Shown piece by piece: positions 33,891 through 43,349 of a stretch of 52,619 nucleotides of DNA. The notes below the pieces were generated by a model. It did not search any database and was not told where the DNA came from. It was given only the letters and a program-made list of their open reading frames with translations. Within the stretch, counting starts at the first letter, position 1. Each line of letters opens with the position of its first letter. The translations under genes and the position numbers were made by a program. This stretch comes from Oscillospiraceae bacterium. GTDB lineage: Bacteria; Bacillota; Clostridia; Oscillospirales; Oscillospiraceae. The DNA lies in contig SVKV01000013.1 in NCBI GenBank assembly GCA_015068305.1, forward strand, positions 1 through 52,619. Direction: 5' to 3'.

Positions 33891-35992
33891 GCCGCCTACG
33901 CGCATGGTTGCTTTTGATGTTCTTTCTGCTGGTTCTTGTCCTTTTCAGCGCAAGACTTTACAAACTGCAGATCGTCGACACCAAAGGTGACACCGACAAT
34001 ACCGAAGTTTTTACCACATTGACCCGTGTTAAGGCGGCCCGTGGCGATATTCTGGACCGGAACGGTAACATTCTGATCGGCAACCGGGCCAGTTACGACC
34101 TGGTTTTCAACCACTACGTTATCACCTCCGCCGACAACACCAACAACCACCTGCTCCGTCTGGTGAACAAATGCCGGGAACTGGGCATCGAGTACATCGA
34201 CCATTTTCCCGTGACCAAGGAGCGCCCCTTTGAATACACCATCGACGACTACACCACCGCCTGGCGCGGCTATTTCCAGAGCTACCTCTACGAGCGGAGC
34301 ATGGACTCGGATATTACCGCTCCGCTGCTGGTGGAGACCCTGAAGGCCCGCTACAAGATCCCTGCCGAATGGTCCGATGCGGATGCCCGGGCCGTGGTGG
34401 GCATGCGCTACGAATTTGACCTGCGCGGTGTCGTGAACCTGCCCACCTACACCTTCCTGGAGGACGTTTCCGACGAGGACCTGTCGGCTCTGCTGGAGCT
34501 GAACATCCCCGGCCTGATGGTCGAGTCCTCCACCGTCCGGGAATACTACACCCCCTACGCCGCCCACATCCTGGGCACCATGGGTGCCATGACCAAGGAG
34601 CAGTGGGATAAGGTGGACTATGCCCAGCAGTATGAGGGCGGTCCCAAGTACTACATGGACGCCCAGGTGGGTCAGTCCGGCTTCGAGGCGGCCTTCGAAC
34701 AGTACCTCCACGGTGAGGATGGTATGCGTATCGATAACGTTGACAAGACCGGTGCCATCATCTCCCAGGAATACCGCAAGGGCGACGAGCCCCGGGCCGG
34801 CAACAACGTGGAGACCACCATTGACATCAACCTGCAGATCGTGGCAGAGGATGCGCTGGCCGACCAGATCGCCTACCTCCAGGACCCCACCCGCAATACC
34901 TCCGGCGACGGCAACGACGTTGAAGGCGCGGCGGTGGTGGTGATGAAGGTCAAGACCGGCGAAATCCTGGCCTGTGCCTCCTATCCCACCTACAACCTGC
35001 AGACCTACAACGACGAGTATGAGGAAATTCTGAAGCAGGACTTTGACCCCCTGTTCAACCGGGCTTTCCACGCGTCCTATCCTCCCGGATCCACCTATAA
35101 GATGTGCACCCTGGTTGCGGCCATGGAGGCCGGCCTGGTTACTTCCGATGAGATCATCAAGGACGGCGGTATCTACCTGGAATACAAGGAAGACTACTTT
35201 ACCCCCACCTGTCTGATCTGGTCCAACTACGGCTATACCCACGGCGAACTGGTAGCCTGGCAGGCACTGATGGTCTCCTGCAACTACTATTTCTATGAGC
35301 TGGGCAACCGCCTTGCCACCACCACAGGCGGCAAGAAGGCCCTGGACGATACGGCCAAGGGCCTGGGCCTGGGCGAGCCCACGGGCATTGAGCTGAACGA
35401 GGACATCGGTCACCGGGCCAATGAAGAAACCAAGAAGATGCTCTATACCGGCAATAAGGCCGGATTCTACGTGGGCAACGTGATTCTGGCTGCCATCGGA
35501 CAGGACGAAAACAAGTTCTCCCCCCTGCAGCTGTGCGTCTACGCCAGCACCCTGGCCAACCAGGGTGTCCGGATGCGGGCTACCTTCCTGAACCGGGTGG
35601 TGTCCTCTGACTACCGGAGCCTGGTGTATGAAAATGAGCCCGAGATCATGAGCGAGCTGAAGATCTCCGATGCGACCTACAATGCCTATGTGGAAGGCAT
35701 GGTCAATGTTATCAGCGGCGGACGTGGTACTGCCCGTGAGACCATGAAGGGCCTGGGTGTGACCGTTGCCGGCAAGACCGGTACCGCCCAGACCGGTATG
35801 CTGGGCTCTGACCACGGCGCGTTTATCTGCTTTGCTCCTGCGGAGGATCCGGAGATTGCCATCGCCGTCTACGGCGAGAAGGCAGCCCACGGTGCAACCC
35901 TGGGCCTGTGCGCCAAGGCAATCATCCAGTACTACTTCGAAAACAATGAGCGGGCCGGCTCTGTGGCGGCCTACGAAAATACCCTGGGCTGA
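33878..35992 (+). CDS. mrdA: Penicillin-binding protein 2 (elongasome transpeptidase)
   Basis: A 704-residue class B PBP. The N-terminal anchor (about 9-28) is followed by the dimerisation/pedestal domain with RGDILDRNGNILIGNRASYD. The transpeptidase domain holds the three catalytic motifs: Ser405-Thr-Tyr-Lys408 (YPPGSTYKM), Ser467-Cys-Asn469 (MVSCNYYF) and Lys633-Thr-Gly (AGKTGTAQTG). It crosslinks peptidoglycan with a RodA-type glycosyltransferase; a candidate partner is encoded at 51250. Last gene of maf-mreC-mreD-mrdA. A terminator follows. Confidence 0.95.
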   Translation: MERVSRLRAWLLLMFFLLVLVLFSARLYKLQIVDTKGDTDNTEVFTTLTRVKAARGDILDRNGNILIGNRASYDLVFNHYVITSADNTNNHLLRLVNKCRELGIEYIDHFPVTKERPFEYTIDDYTTAWRGYFQSYLYERSMDSDITAPLLVETLKARYKIPAEWSDADARAVVGMRYEFDLRGVVNLPTYTFLEDVSDEDLSALLELNIPGLMVESSTVREYYTPYAAHILGTMGAMTKEQWDKVDYAQQYEGGPKYYMDAQVGQSGFEAAFEQYLHGEDGMRIDNVDKTGAIISQEYRKGDEPRAGNNVETTIDINLQIVAEDALADQIAYLQDPTRNTSGDGNDVEGAAVVVMKVKTGEILACASYPTYNLQTYNDEYEEILKQDFDPLFNRAFHASYPPGSTYKMCTLVAAMEAGLVTSDEIIKDGGIYLEYKEDYFTPTCLIWSNYGYTHGELVAWQALMVSCNYYFYELGNRLATTTGGKKALDDTAKGLGLGEPTGIELNEDIGHRANEETKKMLYTGNKAGFYVGNVILAAIGQDENKFSPLQLCVYASTLANQGVRMRATFLNRVVSSDYRSLVYENEPEIMSELKISDATYNAYVEGMVNVISGGRGTARETMKGLGVTVAGKTGTAQTGMLGSDHGAFICFAPAEDPEIAIAVYGEKAAHGATLGLCAKAIIQYYFENNERAGSVAAYENTLG

Positions 35993-36000
35993 TCAAAGGA

Positions 36001-36030
36001 AAGCGGCACCCCTCCGGGGGTGCCGCTTCT
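36001..36030 (+). terminator. Intrinsic terminator of the maf-mre-mrdA operon
   Basis: AAGCGGCACCCC pairs with GGGGTGCCGCTT around TCCG, then CTGC. The U-tract is short, so strength is uncertain. Confidence 0.7.
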
Positions 36031-36046
36031 GCATTGCGGGATAAAG

Positions 36047-36430
36047 TCAAATTGGAATTTATCGATCCAATGGCCGATGTTACTTTCTTGTGTCCGAACA
36101 AGAAAGTAACCAAAGAAGTCGTCCGGGGCGAGGCATTACGGGCAAATCGCATCCTCGCCCCGGACCCCACTCCCGCCGCTTTTGACCACCGCCCACTGAA
36201 AATGTCCCGATTTTCAGCGGGCTCTACGGAGCAAACCTGCAGGTTTGTAAAATGCAAGCGTTCAAAAATCGGAACATTTTTGAATGCTGGATGGCGATGC
36301 GGCGGGTGGATTCTTAAGGAGGGCGCATTTGCCCGTAGCGCCTCCTTAAGTCGGCTTCTTTGGGCACCTTTCTTGCCGAAACAAGAAAGGTGCGAATTAG
36401 CTTTTCTGGTCGATAAACTGTAATTTGAAG
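36047..36430 (-). repeat. Long modular structured repeat, copy 2 (384 bp, inverted)
   Basis: Reverse complement of the 9151 copy, about 95 percent identical by eye except that it lacks an internal segment of roughly 65 bp. Both borders are intact: TCAAATTGGAATTTATCGAT on the left and TCGATAAACTGTAATTTGAA on the right. Both terminal hairpins (TTACTTTCTTG...CAAGAAAGTAA and CACCTTTCTTG...CAAGAAAGGTG) and all internal pairings described for copy 1 are present. Non-coding. The remaining bases to 36480 show nothing else. Confidence 0.85.
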
Positions 36431-36485
36431 CAATTTTGCAGAAACGAATCGGAGGGATCAATGGTATATTGATAACCACCGACCG

Positions 36486-36520
36486 CAAAAAGGGCAGCGG
36501 AATATCCGCTGCCTTTTTTA
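36486..36520 (-). terminator. Intrinsic terminator of the CDF gene (possibly bidirectional)
   Basis: GGCAGCGGA pairs with TCCGCTGCC around ATA. A-runs on the left (CAAAAAG) and T-runs on the right (TTTTTTAT) allow function in both directions. Confidence 0.8.
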
Positions 36521-36521
36521 T

Positions 36522-37694
36522 TTAGTTAAAGCCTTCCTGGTCGAAGGTGATGACTGTATAGAAAACGCCCTCGTTCAGATCGTTCAGCGCCGTTTCCAGC
36601 GCGGCCTGGACGGTTTTTTCTTGGCCCCGGAGATCATTGGGCAGCGCCACATCAAAAATCAGATTGGTATGCCCGGCACCGGGCACCATCCGGAAATCAT
36701 GGATGCTCAGCCGCTCATCCTTCACCTTCAAAATGGCCGAAACCAGATTCCGCATCCGGTCCAGCTCCGGGTCGTTGGTCACCACCGGGTCATAATGGAT
36801 CACCAGATGGACCCCGTGACGCTGGAAGCACTCCCGCTCCATATCGTCGATGATCTCATGGCACAGCAGGGGATCCTCATCCTTATCCATCTCCACGTGC
36901 AGACTTGCAAACCGCTGGCCGGGGCCATAGTCATGGACCATCAGATCGTGGTAGCCCAGGACCTTGGGATTGGAACCCACAAAGCCGACGATCTGCTCCC
37001 GCAGCTCCTGGCTGGCCGCTTCGCCCAGCAGGGGGGAAATGGTCTCCTTGGCCAGATTCCAGCCGCTGTACAGAATGAACAGCGCCACCGCCAGGCCCAT
37101 CCAGCCGTCGATCTGCCAGGTGGTAACGGACTCGATCAGCGCCGCCAGCAGCACCGCAAAGGTGGCAATGCAGTCGTTCCGGCTGTCCGCTGCAGCAGCT
37201 TCCAGGGTGGATGCCCGGATCATTTTGCCCAGCTTACTGTTGAAGGCCGCCAGCCACAGCTTGACGATGATGGAGCCCAGCAGCACCGCGCAGGTGGCAA
37301 AGCCGAATTCCACGGAAGTGGGGTTCAGAATCTTTTCCACCGAAGACTTGGCCAGTTCGAAGCCGATGAGGATGATCATCACCGCAACACCCAGGCCGGA
37401 CAGATACTCAAACCGGGCATGGCCGTAAGGGTGGTCCTCGTCGGCAGGCTTTTCCGCCAGCTTGAAGCCCAGCAGCGTCACAATGGAGCTGGTGGCATCG
37501 GAAAGGTTATTCATGGCATCGGCGGTGATGGAAACCGAGGCTGCCAGGGTGCCCACCACCAGCTTCATGGTAAAAAGCAGCAGATTGCACACAATGCCAA
37601 CCAATCCCGACAGGCTTCCGATGGCCGTACGGGTTTTGGGATTCTGCAGATCCTCCGTATTTTTGATAAACAGGCGCAAAAGCAACTGCGTCAT
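36522..37694 (-). CDS. Cation diffusion facilitator family transporter
   Basis: A 390-residue divalent-metal/proton antiporter. Six membrane helices lie between about 22 and 215. Metal site residues fall in SITADAMNNLSDATSSIV (helix 2) and AADSRNDCIATFAVLL (helix 5), the Asp-rich pairs of the CDF family, with DEDHPYGHARFEYLSGL in between. The cytosolic domain is longer than usual (about 215-390) and contains two ferredoxin-like units. Mn2+, Zn2+ or Fe2+ export is likely; the substrate cannot be fixed. No known riboswitch is visible upstream, although an imperfect repeat GTAGAAT...ATTCTAC lies in the divergent region. Confidence 0.9.
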   Translation of the reverse strand: MTQLLLRLFIKNTEDLQNPKTRTAIGSLSGLVGIVCNLLLFTMKLVVGTLAASVSITADAMNNLSDATSSIVTLLGFKLAEKPADEDHPYGHARFEYLSGLGVAVMIILIGFELAKSSVEKILNPTSVEFGFATCAVLLGSIIVKLWLAAFNSKLGKMIRASTLEAAAADSRNDCIATFAVLLAALIESVTTWQIDGWMGLAVALFILYSGWNLAKETISPLLGEAASQELREQIVGFVGSNPKVLGYHDLMVHDYGPGQRFASLHVEMDKDEDPLLCHEIIDDMERECFQRHGVHLVIHYDPVVTNDPELDRMRNLVSAILKVKDERLSIHDFRMVPGAGHTNLIFDVALPNDLRGQEKTVQAALETALNDLNEGVFYTVITFDQEGFN

Positions 37695-37939
37695 TTTTCA
37701 TCCTCCATATGTTGACGGAACCTGCAAAAGCAGGTCGAATTTTAAACTTTTTACTCCTCTACTTTCCGTAGAATCCTATGCTCTACAAATCAGAGAAATT
37801 CTACAGTGGGGGCTGCCCCGCAAAAGAGGGTGACTTTTCTTCCTTTTGCGTGTATGTTATGGAAGCAAAGCCGCTTCTTTGCACCATTATATGCCAGAAG
37901 ACTGCGGCTGTCCAGTATGATTTTCAGGAGCGATTGATT

Positions 37940-38803
37940 ATGAGTGCATATAAAATTATCACCGATTCCGGCAGCGATCTGACAGAGCAGATGCTCGAAG
38001 AGCTGAACGTTGCAAAGGTTTCCCTGAGTGTTCTGTTCCGGGGCGAAAGCCGCCCCGATTCCGTGGATGAAGGCATTCGCAGCTTTTACGATGCCCTGCG
38101 GGCCGGAGAAATCTCCACCACCTCTGCCGTCAATCCCGACGGCTGGGCCTCCGCCATCGAGCCGGTACTGCAGGCCGGGCAGGATGCGCTGGTTATGGCC
38201 TTCTCCTCCGGCCTTTCTACCACCTATCAGTCCGCCGTCATTGCCGCGGGTGAGCTGACGGAAAAGTACCCGGAAAGAAAGGTCCTTGTGGTGGACACCC
38301 TCTGCGCCTCTCTGGGCGAGGGCCTGCTGGTCTGGTACGCCTGCAAAAAGCGGGATGAAGGGCTGGACCTGGAAGCGCTCCGGGACTGGCTGGAGGAAAA
38401 CAAACTGCACCTGTGCCACTGGTTTACGGTGGACGATCTGATGTTTCTGAAGCGGGGCGGTCGGGTCAGCGCCGCCACGGCGCTGGTGGGCACCATGCTT
38501 CAGATCAAGCCGGTGCTCCATGTGGATGACGAAGGTCATCTGATCAACGTGGGCAAAGCCCGGGGCCGGAAGGCATCCATCGATGCCCTGGCCGCTAAGG
38601 TGGCCGAACTGGGCGAGGGCTTTGAAAACGAAACCATGTTCATCTCCCACGGCGACTGCATCGGGGATGCTCAGTATCTGGCATCCGTTCTGAAGGAGAA
38701 GTACGGCGTCAAGCACGTCCACATCAATCATGTGGGCGCCGTGGTCGGCTCCCACTCCGGCCCCGGCACCCTGGCCCTGTTCTTTATGGGCAAGCACCGC
38801 TAA
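37940..38803 (+). CDS. DegV-family fatty-acid-binding protein
   Basis: A 287-residue DegV/FakB-like protein that holds a fatty acid for phosphorylation by FakA. Signatures are KIITDSGSDLTEQM (5-18), the central TTSAVNPDGW and AFSSGLSTTYQSA, and KRGGRVSAATALVGTMLQIKP-type conserved block (cut here for length). The start at 37940 follows TTTTCAGGAG. The longer upstream frame has no similarity. It stands alone, divergent from the CDF gene. Confidence 0.9.
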   Translation: MSAYKIITDSGSDLTEQMLEELNVAKVSLSVLFRGESRPDSVDEGIRSFYDALRAGEISTTSAVNPDGWASAIEPVLQAGQDALVMAFSSGLSTTYQSAVIAAGELTEKYPERKVLVVDTLCASLGEGLLVWYACKKRDEGLDLEALRDWLEENKLHLCHWFTVDDLMFLKRGGRVSAATALVGTMLQIKPVLHVDDEGHLINVGKARGRKASIDALAAKVAELGEGFENETMFISHGDCIGDAQYLASVLKEKYGVKHVHINHVGAVVGSHSGPGTLALFFMGKHR

Positions 38804-38809
38804 AAGGTA

Positions 38810-38994
38810 TTCAGATTACAGTTTATAGGAATGCGGTTTGCCACGTCGGCATTTCATGCCTCCTCGCAATGACATGGAAACTGGGTGGTTGGCTGCGCTA
38901 AAAATGGTGCGGAATGTGTCGAATACTACTGTCATTGCGAACCAGTGCGCACACTGGTGTGGCAATCCGTTCTCCTCGATAAACTCCAACTTAA
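38810..38994. repeat. 183-bp-type palindromic intergenic element
   Basis: A clean single copy: border TTCAGATTACAGTTTATAGG, arm TTGCCACGTCGGC, CCTCGCAATGACA, spacer with GGTTGGCTGCGCTAAAAATG, TGTCATTGCGAACCAGT, hairpin, ACTGGTGTGGCAATCCG, border CTCGATAAACTCCAACTTAA. It closely matches 2625-2807. Non-coding. Confidence 0.85.
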
Positions 38995-39068
38995 CGCACT
39001 CTGGGTGGCTACCGGGGTGCGTTTTTCCGTGTCAACCGGCAGTTGACAGATTGGAAAGTGCCGGATGG

Positions 39069-39097
39069 TTGCCAAAACCGGCCGTCTGCGCTATACT
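39069..39097 (+). promoter_or_regulatory. Promoter of the membrane-anchored HTH gene
   Basis: TTGCCA at 39069-39074 and TATACT at 39092-39097 with a 17-bp spacer, 32 bp upstream of the ATG. Confidence 0.7.
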
Positions 39098-39129
39098 GAT
39101 GCCACAAACCAGGCGAAGGAGGAACCGGA

Positions 39130-40350
39130 ATGGATGATATGACCATGGGCCAGCGGATCGCAGAGCAGCGGAAAAGAATCGGACTTTCCCAGGAAGCCCT
39201 GGGGGAGAAGATGGGCGTTTCCCGGCAGGCCATCTCCAAATGGGAGGCCGACGGCGCGGTGCCGGAAATCGACAAGCTCATTGCGCTGAGCAAACTCTAC
39301 GGTGTCAGCGTAGGCTGGCTTCTGGGTGTGGAGGCGCAGCCGGAAAAGCAAAGGGACGAGCTGACGGAAAGCCAGCTGAAAATGGTGGAGGAGATCGTAA
39401 AGCGGTATCAGCCCCCCAAAAGCAAGATCCCACTCTATAATTTTCTGGTGGTGCTGGTGGGTGTCATCGGGATCGTCGCGTTATGCGTGTCGTCATGGCT
39501 GTTTGACGCCCCCTCCGGCAAGGATTACAGCAGTCAGATTGCCAATCTGGAAGCAAACTACAACGGCATCAACAGCCAGCTTGCCAGCCTCTTCAGCCGG
39601 ATTGACGATCTCTCTTCCGCCGCAGAGAAAGCCAATTCACCCCTGACCGGCTACCAGTTCTATCTGGAGCCCAACGCAGACCAAAAGGTTCTGACTGTTA
39701 CAGTAGAGGCCGTTCCCAGAACCTGGACCGGAAGCGATGCCGCCACCCTTTATGTACGGAAAAACGGTGCGTATTATACCAGTGCTTCCTTCCAATGGGA
39801 TGGCAGCGCTCATTTGGCAACGGTGGAAGTGGCTTATGACAACGGCTATGAATACTGGATGACCCTGCAGACAGGTCCGGACCAGCGGGAAACCATTCAG
39901 CTTCACAACACCGCCGCCCAGAATCCCCAGAAGGAGTATGCCATCACCTGTGAGGTTACGGTGGGAACCAGCCGCTATGATCAATTCAGCCAAAGTCTGA
40001 ATCTTTCCGATTTTGAAGTCCACCTACGCCAGCCCTACTTTACTGCCCACGCACACGGGCAATGGGAATATGCCGAGTGGGTGCTCTACCTGATCCGGGG
40101 TACAGAGCGTGAAGTCATCCATACTAATCCGATTCTATACGGAAAGGAAGATGACTTTACGGAGTCCTGGGGATACCTGAACGAGGGATTCCCCCTGCCG
40201 GAGCTTCAGGACGGAGACGGACTGGAGCTGTGGTGCCGGGCAGGACTGACCAACGGTCTGAGCGCCAGTACCCTGGCCTGTTCCTGGGCCTGTGTGGACG
40301 GCGGGCTGATCCAGAGCGTACCGGTGAATGTTGCCGAAAAGGTAGAATAA
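39130..40350 (+). CDS. Membrane-anchored XRE regulator with extracytoplasmic sensor-like domain
   Basis: A 406-residue protein. The XRE HTH occupies 6-62 (RIAEQRKRIGLSQEALGEKM, SRQAISKWEADGAVPEIDKL). One membrane helix spans about 101-126 (IPLYNFLVVLVGVIGIVALC). A short coiled coil (about 132-168) and a beta-rich extracytoplasmic domain (about 170-400) with immunoglobulin-like strands follow. This layout suggests a one-component regulator that senses something outside the membrane. Target genes and ligand are unknown; it has no operon partner. AAGGAGGAACCGGA precedes the ATG. Confidence 0.78.
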   Translation: MDDMTMGQRIAEQRKRIGLSQEALGEKMGVSRQAISKWEADGAVPEIDKLIALSKLYGVSVGWLLGVEAQPEKQRDELTESQLKMVEEIVKRYQPPKSKIPLYNFLVVLVGVIGIVALCVSSWLFDAPSGKDYSSQIANLEANYNGINSQLASLFSRIDDLSSAAEKANSPLTGYQFYLEPNADQKVLTVTVEAVPRTWTGSDAATLYVRKNGAYYTSASFQWDGSAHLATVEVAYDNGYEYWMTLQTGPDQRETIQLHNTAAQNPQKEYAITCEVTVGTSRYDQFSQSLNLSDFEVHLRQPYFTAHAHGQWEYAEWVLYLIRGTEREVIHTNPILYGKEDDFTESWGYLNEGFPLPELQDGDGLELWCRAGLTNGLSASTLACSWACVDGGLIQSVPVNVAEKVE

Positions 40351-40678
40351 ACCGCCCCAGGAAGCCTGTTCTGCGCAAAATCAATTTATACCCTTTTCCA
40401 ATCAACGGGACAGTCAAACTGTCCCGTTTTTTACTTTCATTTCTTTTGAATACAGCCGTTTTTTCATTTGTTGGCCGGAAAAATACTGTCAATTTGTGGA
40501 ATTCCCAACAATTTTCACAAATTTCTGTTCCGAAGGTGTTTTTTTATGTGAATCCCTCTGAAAAGTTGAAAAGTGCGCATTTTTTGGATTGATTTTATTG
40601 AAACTTTGGCATACAATAGGGGGGCAAGCGGATTGGGACCCCCTCTCCGAAAATCAGCGGCTGTGCGGAGGTGGATGT
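40351..40678. other. AT-rich intergenic region with terminator, inverted repeat and trmL promoter
   Basis: 40404-40432 is an intrinsic terminator (AACGGGACAG/CTGTCCCGTT, then TTTT). 40435-40600 is markedly AT-rich compared with the rest of the window and carries none of the repeat families. It contains a perfect 8-bp inverted repeat AATTTGTG (40491-40498) / CACAAATT (40516-40523). TTGATT 40589-40594 and TACAAT 40612-40617, 17 bp apart, form the likely trmL promoter. No ORF. Confidence 0.65.
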
Positions 40679-41164
40679 ATGCTCAATATTGTGCTGGTGG
40701 AACCTGAGATCCCCCAGAACTGCGGCAACATCGCCCGAACCTGCGCCGCCACCGGCTGCCGGCTCCATCTGATCCGTCCCCTGGGCTTTGACATTTCCGA
40801 CAAGGCCGTCAAACGGGCGGGGCTGGACTACTGGCATATGGTGGAGGTTTTCGACTACGAGAATCTGGATGACTTCTTCGCAAAGAACGATGTCCGCCAG
40901 ATGTGGTGTCTGTCCACCAAGGCTCCCCGGAGCCATGTGGAGGCCAACTACGAAGAAGGCTGCTACCTGTTCTTCGGCAAGGAAACCAAAGGCCTTCCCG
41001 AAGATTTTCTGGAAGCACACCGGGAAAATTGCGTCCGCATCCCCATGCGCGCGGATGCCCGGAGTCTCAATTTAAGCAACGCCGTGGCTGTCACGGTATT
41101 TGAAGCCCTGCGGCAGCTGGAATTCCCCGGCCTGCAGGATTTCGGCAAAATGCGTAATCAATAA
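40679..41164 (+). CDS. trmL: tRNA (cytidine(34)-2'-O)-methyltransferase TrmL
   Basis: A 161-residue SPOUT methyltransferase that 2'-O-methylates the wobble base of tRNA-Leu isoacceptors. The family blocks are NIVLVEPEIPQNCGNIARTC (residues 3-22), LFFGKETKGLPEDFL and RSLNLSNAVAVTVFEALRQL, which form the knotted SAM site. ATG 40679 follows GCGGAGGTGG. pgk begins 27 bp downstream, so the two may share a transcript. Confidence 0.93.
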   Translation: MLNIVLVEPEIPQNCGNIARTCAATGCRLHLIRPLGFDISDKAVKRAGLDYWHMVEVFDYENLDDFFAKNDVRQMWCLSTKAPRSHVEANYEEGCYLFFGKETKGLPEDFLEAHRENCVRIPMRADARSLNLSNAVAVTVFEALRQLEFPGLQDFGKMRNQ

Positions 41165-41191
41165 TATCTTCTTTTTAAGGAGGAATTACCA

Positions 41192-42388
41192 ATGAACTAC
41201 AACAAGAAGTCCATCGAAGACATCGAAGTAGCCGGCAAGCGCGTGCTGTGCCGCTGCGACTTCAACGTCCCCACCAAGGCAGGTGTCATCACCTCCGACA
41301 AGCGTATCGTGGCTGCTCTGCCCACCATCAAGTATCTGGTTGAGCATAACGCCAAGGTCATCCTGTGCTCCCACATGGGCAAGCCCAAGGGCGAGTGGAA
41401 GCCCGAGCTGTCCCTGAAGATCGTGGCTGCACGCCTCAGCGAACTGCTGGGCAAGGAAGTCATCATGGCTGCCGACGTTGCCGGCGAGGATGCAAAGGCC
41501 AAAGCCGCTGCTCTGAAGGATGGTGACGTGATGCTGCTGGAGAACACCCGCTACATCAAGGGCGAAACCAAGAACGATCCCGAGCTGAGCCGCGATCTGG
41601 CATCCATGGCTGACATCTTCGTCAACGATGCTTTCGGCACCGCACACCGCGCTCACTCTTCCACCGCAGGCGTGGCTGACTACCTGCCCGCTGTTTCCGG
41701 CTACCTGGTCCAGAAGGAAGTTTCCATCATGGGCAAGGCTCTGGCCAACCCCGAGCGTCCCTTCGTGGCCATCCTGGGCGGCGCCAAGGTTGCTGACAAG
41801 CTGAACGTCATCAACAATCTGCTGGAAAAGGTCGACACCCTGATCATCGGCGGCGGCATGGCCTACACCTTCGCTGCAGCCCAGGGCTACACCGTTGGCA
41901 AGTCCCTGCTGGACGAGAGCAAGATCGACTACTGCAAGGAAATGATGGAGAAGGCTTCCGCCAAGGGCGTCAAGCTGCTGCTGCCCGTTGACTGCGTGGT
42001 CGGCAACTTCCCCTCCCCCATCGACGGAAGCGTTGACGTCAAGACCGTTGCCATCAACGAGATTCCCGACGATCTGGAAGGCATGGACATCGGCGAAAAG
42101 ACCGCTGCCATCTTCGCTGACGCTGTGAAGAACGCCAAGACCGTTGTCTGGAACGGCCCCATGGGCGTCTTCGAGAACCCCACCCTGGCTAAGGGCACCA
42201 TCGCCATGGCTCAGGCTCTGGCAGACAGCGACGCTGTGACCATCGTTGGCGGCGGCGACTCCGCAGCAGCCTGCGAGCAGCTGGGCTTTGCTGACAAGAT
42301 CACCCACATTTCCACTGGCGGCGGCGCTTCCCTGGAATTCCTGGAAGGCCTGGAGCTTCCCGGTATCGCTTGCCTGCAGGACAAGTAA
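41192..42388 (+). CDS. pgk: Phosphoglycerate kinase
   Basis: A 398-residue glycolytic kinase that makes ATP from 1,3-bisphosphoglycerate. The N-terminal substrate domain has [15 protein letters not shown] and [10 protein letters not shown]. The nucleotide domain has [36 protein letters not shown] and the C-terminal [30 protein letters not shown]. Length is normal. Preceded by AAGGAGG. Codon use is highly biased. tpiA follows 125 bp later, with an intervening hairpin CAGGGGTGGC / GCCGCCCCTG at 42416-42440 that lacks a U-tract. Confidence 0.98.
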   Translation: MNYNKKSIEDIEVAGKRVLCRCDFNVPTKAGVITSDKRIVAALPTIKYLVEHNAKVILCSHMGKPKGEWKPELSLKIVAARLSELLGKEVIMAADVAGEDAKAKAAALKDGDVMLLENTRYIKGETKNDPELSRDLASMADIFVNDAFGTAHRAHSSTAGVADYLPAVSGYLVQKEVSIMGKALANPERPFVAILGGAKVADKLNVINNLLEKVDTLIIGGGMAYTFAAAQGYTVGKSLLDESKIDYCKEMMEKASAKGVKLLLPVDCVVGNFPSPIDGSVDVKTVAINEIPDDLEGMDIGEKTAAIFADAVKNAKTVVWNGPMGVFENPTLAKGTIAMAQALADSDAVTIVGGGDSAAACEQLGFADKITHISTGGGASLEFLEGLELPGIACLQDK

Positions 42389-42513
42389 TCCCCCCTCTAC
42401 TTCAAACTTTTGAGCAGGGGTGGCTGCGTGCCGCCCCTGCATCCCCAAAAAGCAAGACCGTAACGCTGAATATCACATCGAACCCGATGTACATATAGTA
42501 AGGAGAAAATACC

Positions 42514-43293
42514 ATGAACAGAAAGTATCGTAAGACCGTCATTGCCGGTAACTGGAAAATGAACAAGACCCCCTCCGAGACCAAGGAGTTTATGACTCAG
42601 CTGAAGTCCATCATGCCCAAGGGCCGTTGGTGCGACGTGGCTCTGTGTGTTCCCGCTGTCTGCATCCCCGCAGCTGTCCGGGCTATGCGCGAGACCCGCG
42701 TGGGCATCGGTGCTGAAAACTGCAACGCCAATGCAAGCGGCGCCTACACCGGCGAAATCGCTACCAACATGCTGGTGGATGCAGGCTGCAAGTACGTCAT
42801 CATTGGCCATTCCGAGCGCCGTGAGATGTTCGGCGAGACCGATGCAGACGTCAATGCAAAGGTCCTGGCCGCTCTGGATGCCGGTCTGATCCCCATCATG
42901 TGCTGCGGCGAGACCCTGCAGCAGCGCGAAGCCGGCGTTACCGCTGAGCACATCACCATGCAGATCAAGCTGGGCCTGGCCGGTGTTCCCGAAGAGAAGA
43001 TCCGCAAGGTCATCATCGCTTACGAGCCCATCTGGGCCATCGGTACCGGTCTGACCGCTACCCCCGAGCAGGCTGAGGAAGTCTGCGAGATGATCCGCAG
43101 CGTTGTCCGCAAGCTCTACTCCTCCAAGAACGCCCGTGCCATCTCCATCCTGTACGGCGGCTCCATGAACGACAAGAACGCCTACGAGCTGCTGGCCCAG
43201 CCCGACATCGACGGCGGTCTGATCGGCGGTGCTTCCCTGGTTCCCGAGAAGTTCGTCAAGATCATCGAGGCAGCCAACCAGCCCACTGTGTAA
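42514..43293 (+). CDS. tpiA: Triosephosphate isomerase
   Basis: A 259-residue TIM barrel. N-terminal AGNWKMNKTPSE holds the catalytic Asn/Lys, VIIGHSERREMFGE the catalytic His, and VIIAYEPIWAIGTG the catalytic Glu; the phosphate loops ILYGGSMNDKN and GLIGGASLVPEKF are intact. AAGGAG precedes the ATG. With pgk it forms a lower-glycolysis pair; gap, gpm and eno are not in the window. Confidence 0.98.
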   Translation: MNRKYRKTVIAGNWKMNKTPSETKEFMTQLKSIMPKGRWCDVALCVPAVCIPAAVRAMRETRVGIGAENCNANASGAYTGEIATNMLVDAGCKYVIIGHSERREMFGETDADVNAKVLAALDAGLIPIMCCGETLQQREAGVTAEHITMQIKLGLAGVPEEKIRKVIIAYEPIWAIGTGLTATPEQAEEVCEMIRSVVRKLYSSKNARAISILYGGSMNDKNAYELLAQPDIDGGLIGGASLVPEKFVKIIEAANQPTV

Positions 43294-43306
43294 TTTCAAA
43301 TCAATC

Positions 43307-43336
43307 AGGGCAGCCTGCTTTTAGGCTGCCCTTTTT
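43307..43336 (+). terminator. Intrinsic terminator of tpiA
   Basis: AGGGCAGCCT pairs with AGGCTGCCCT around GCTTTT, followed by TTTT. Confidence 0.9.
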
Positions 43337-43349
43337 CAAACAATTGGAA

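Noticed and set aside
37695..37939. Metal-sensing riboswitch between the CDF and DegV genes
   Set aside because: I looked for yybP-ykoY, NiCo and M-box features. Only short repeats (GTAGAAT/ATTCTAC and ACCTGC/GCAGGT) are visible, not a recognisable riboswitch core.
42389..42513. Terminator between pgk and tpiA
   Set aside because: The hairpin CAGGGGTGGC/GCCGCCCCTG is strong but has no U-tract, so it is more likely a processing or stability element than a terminator.
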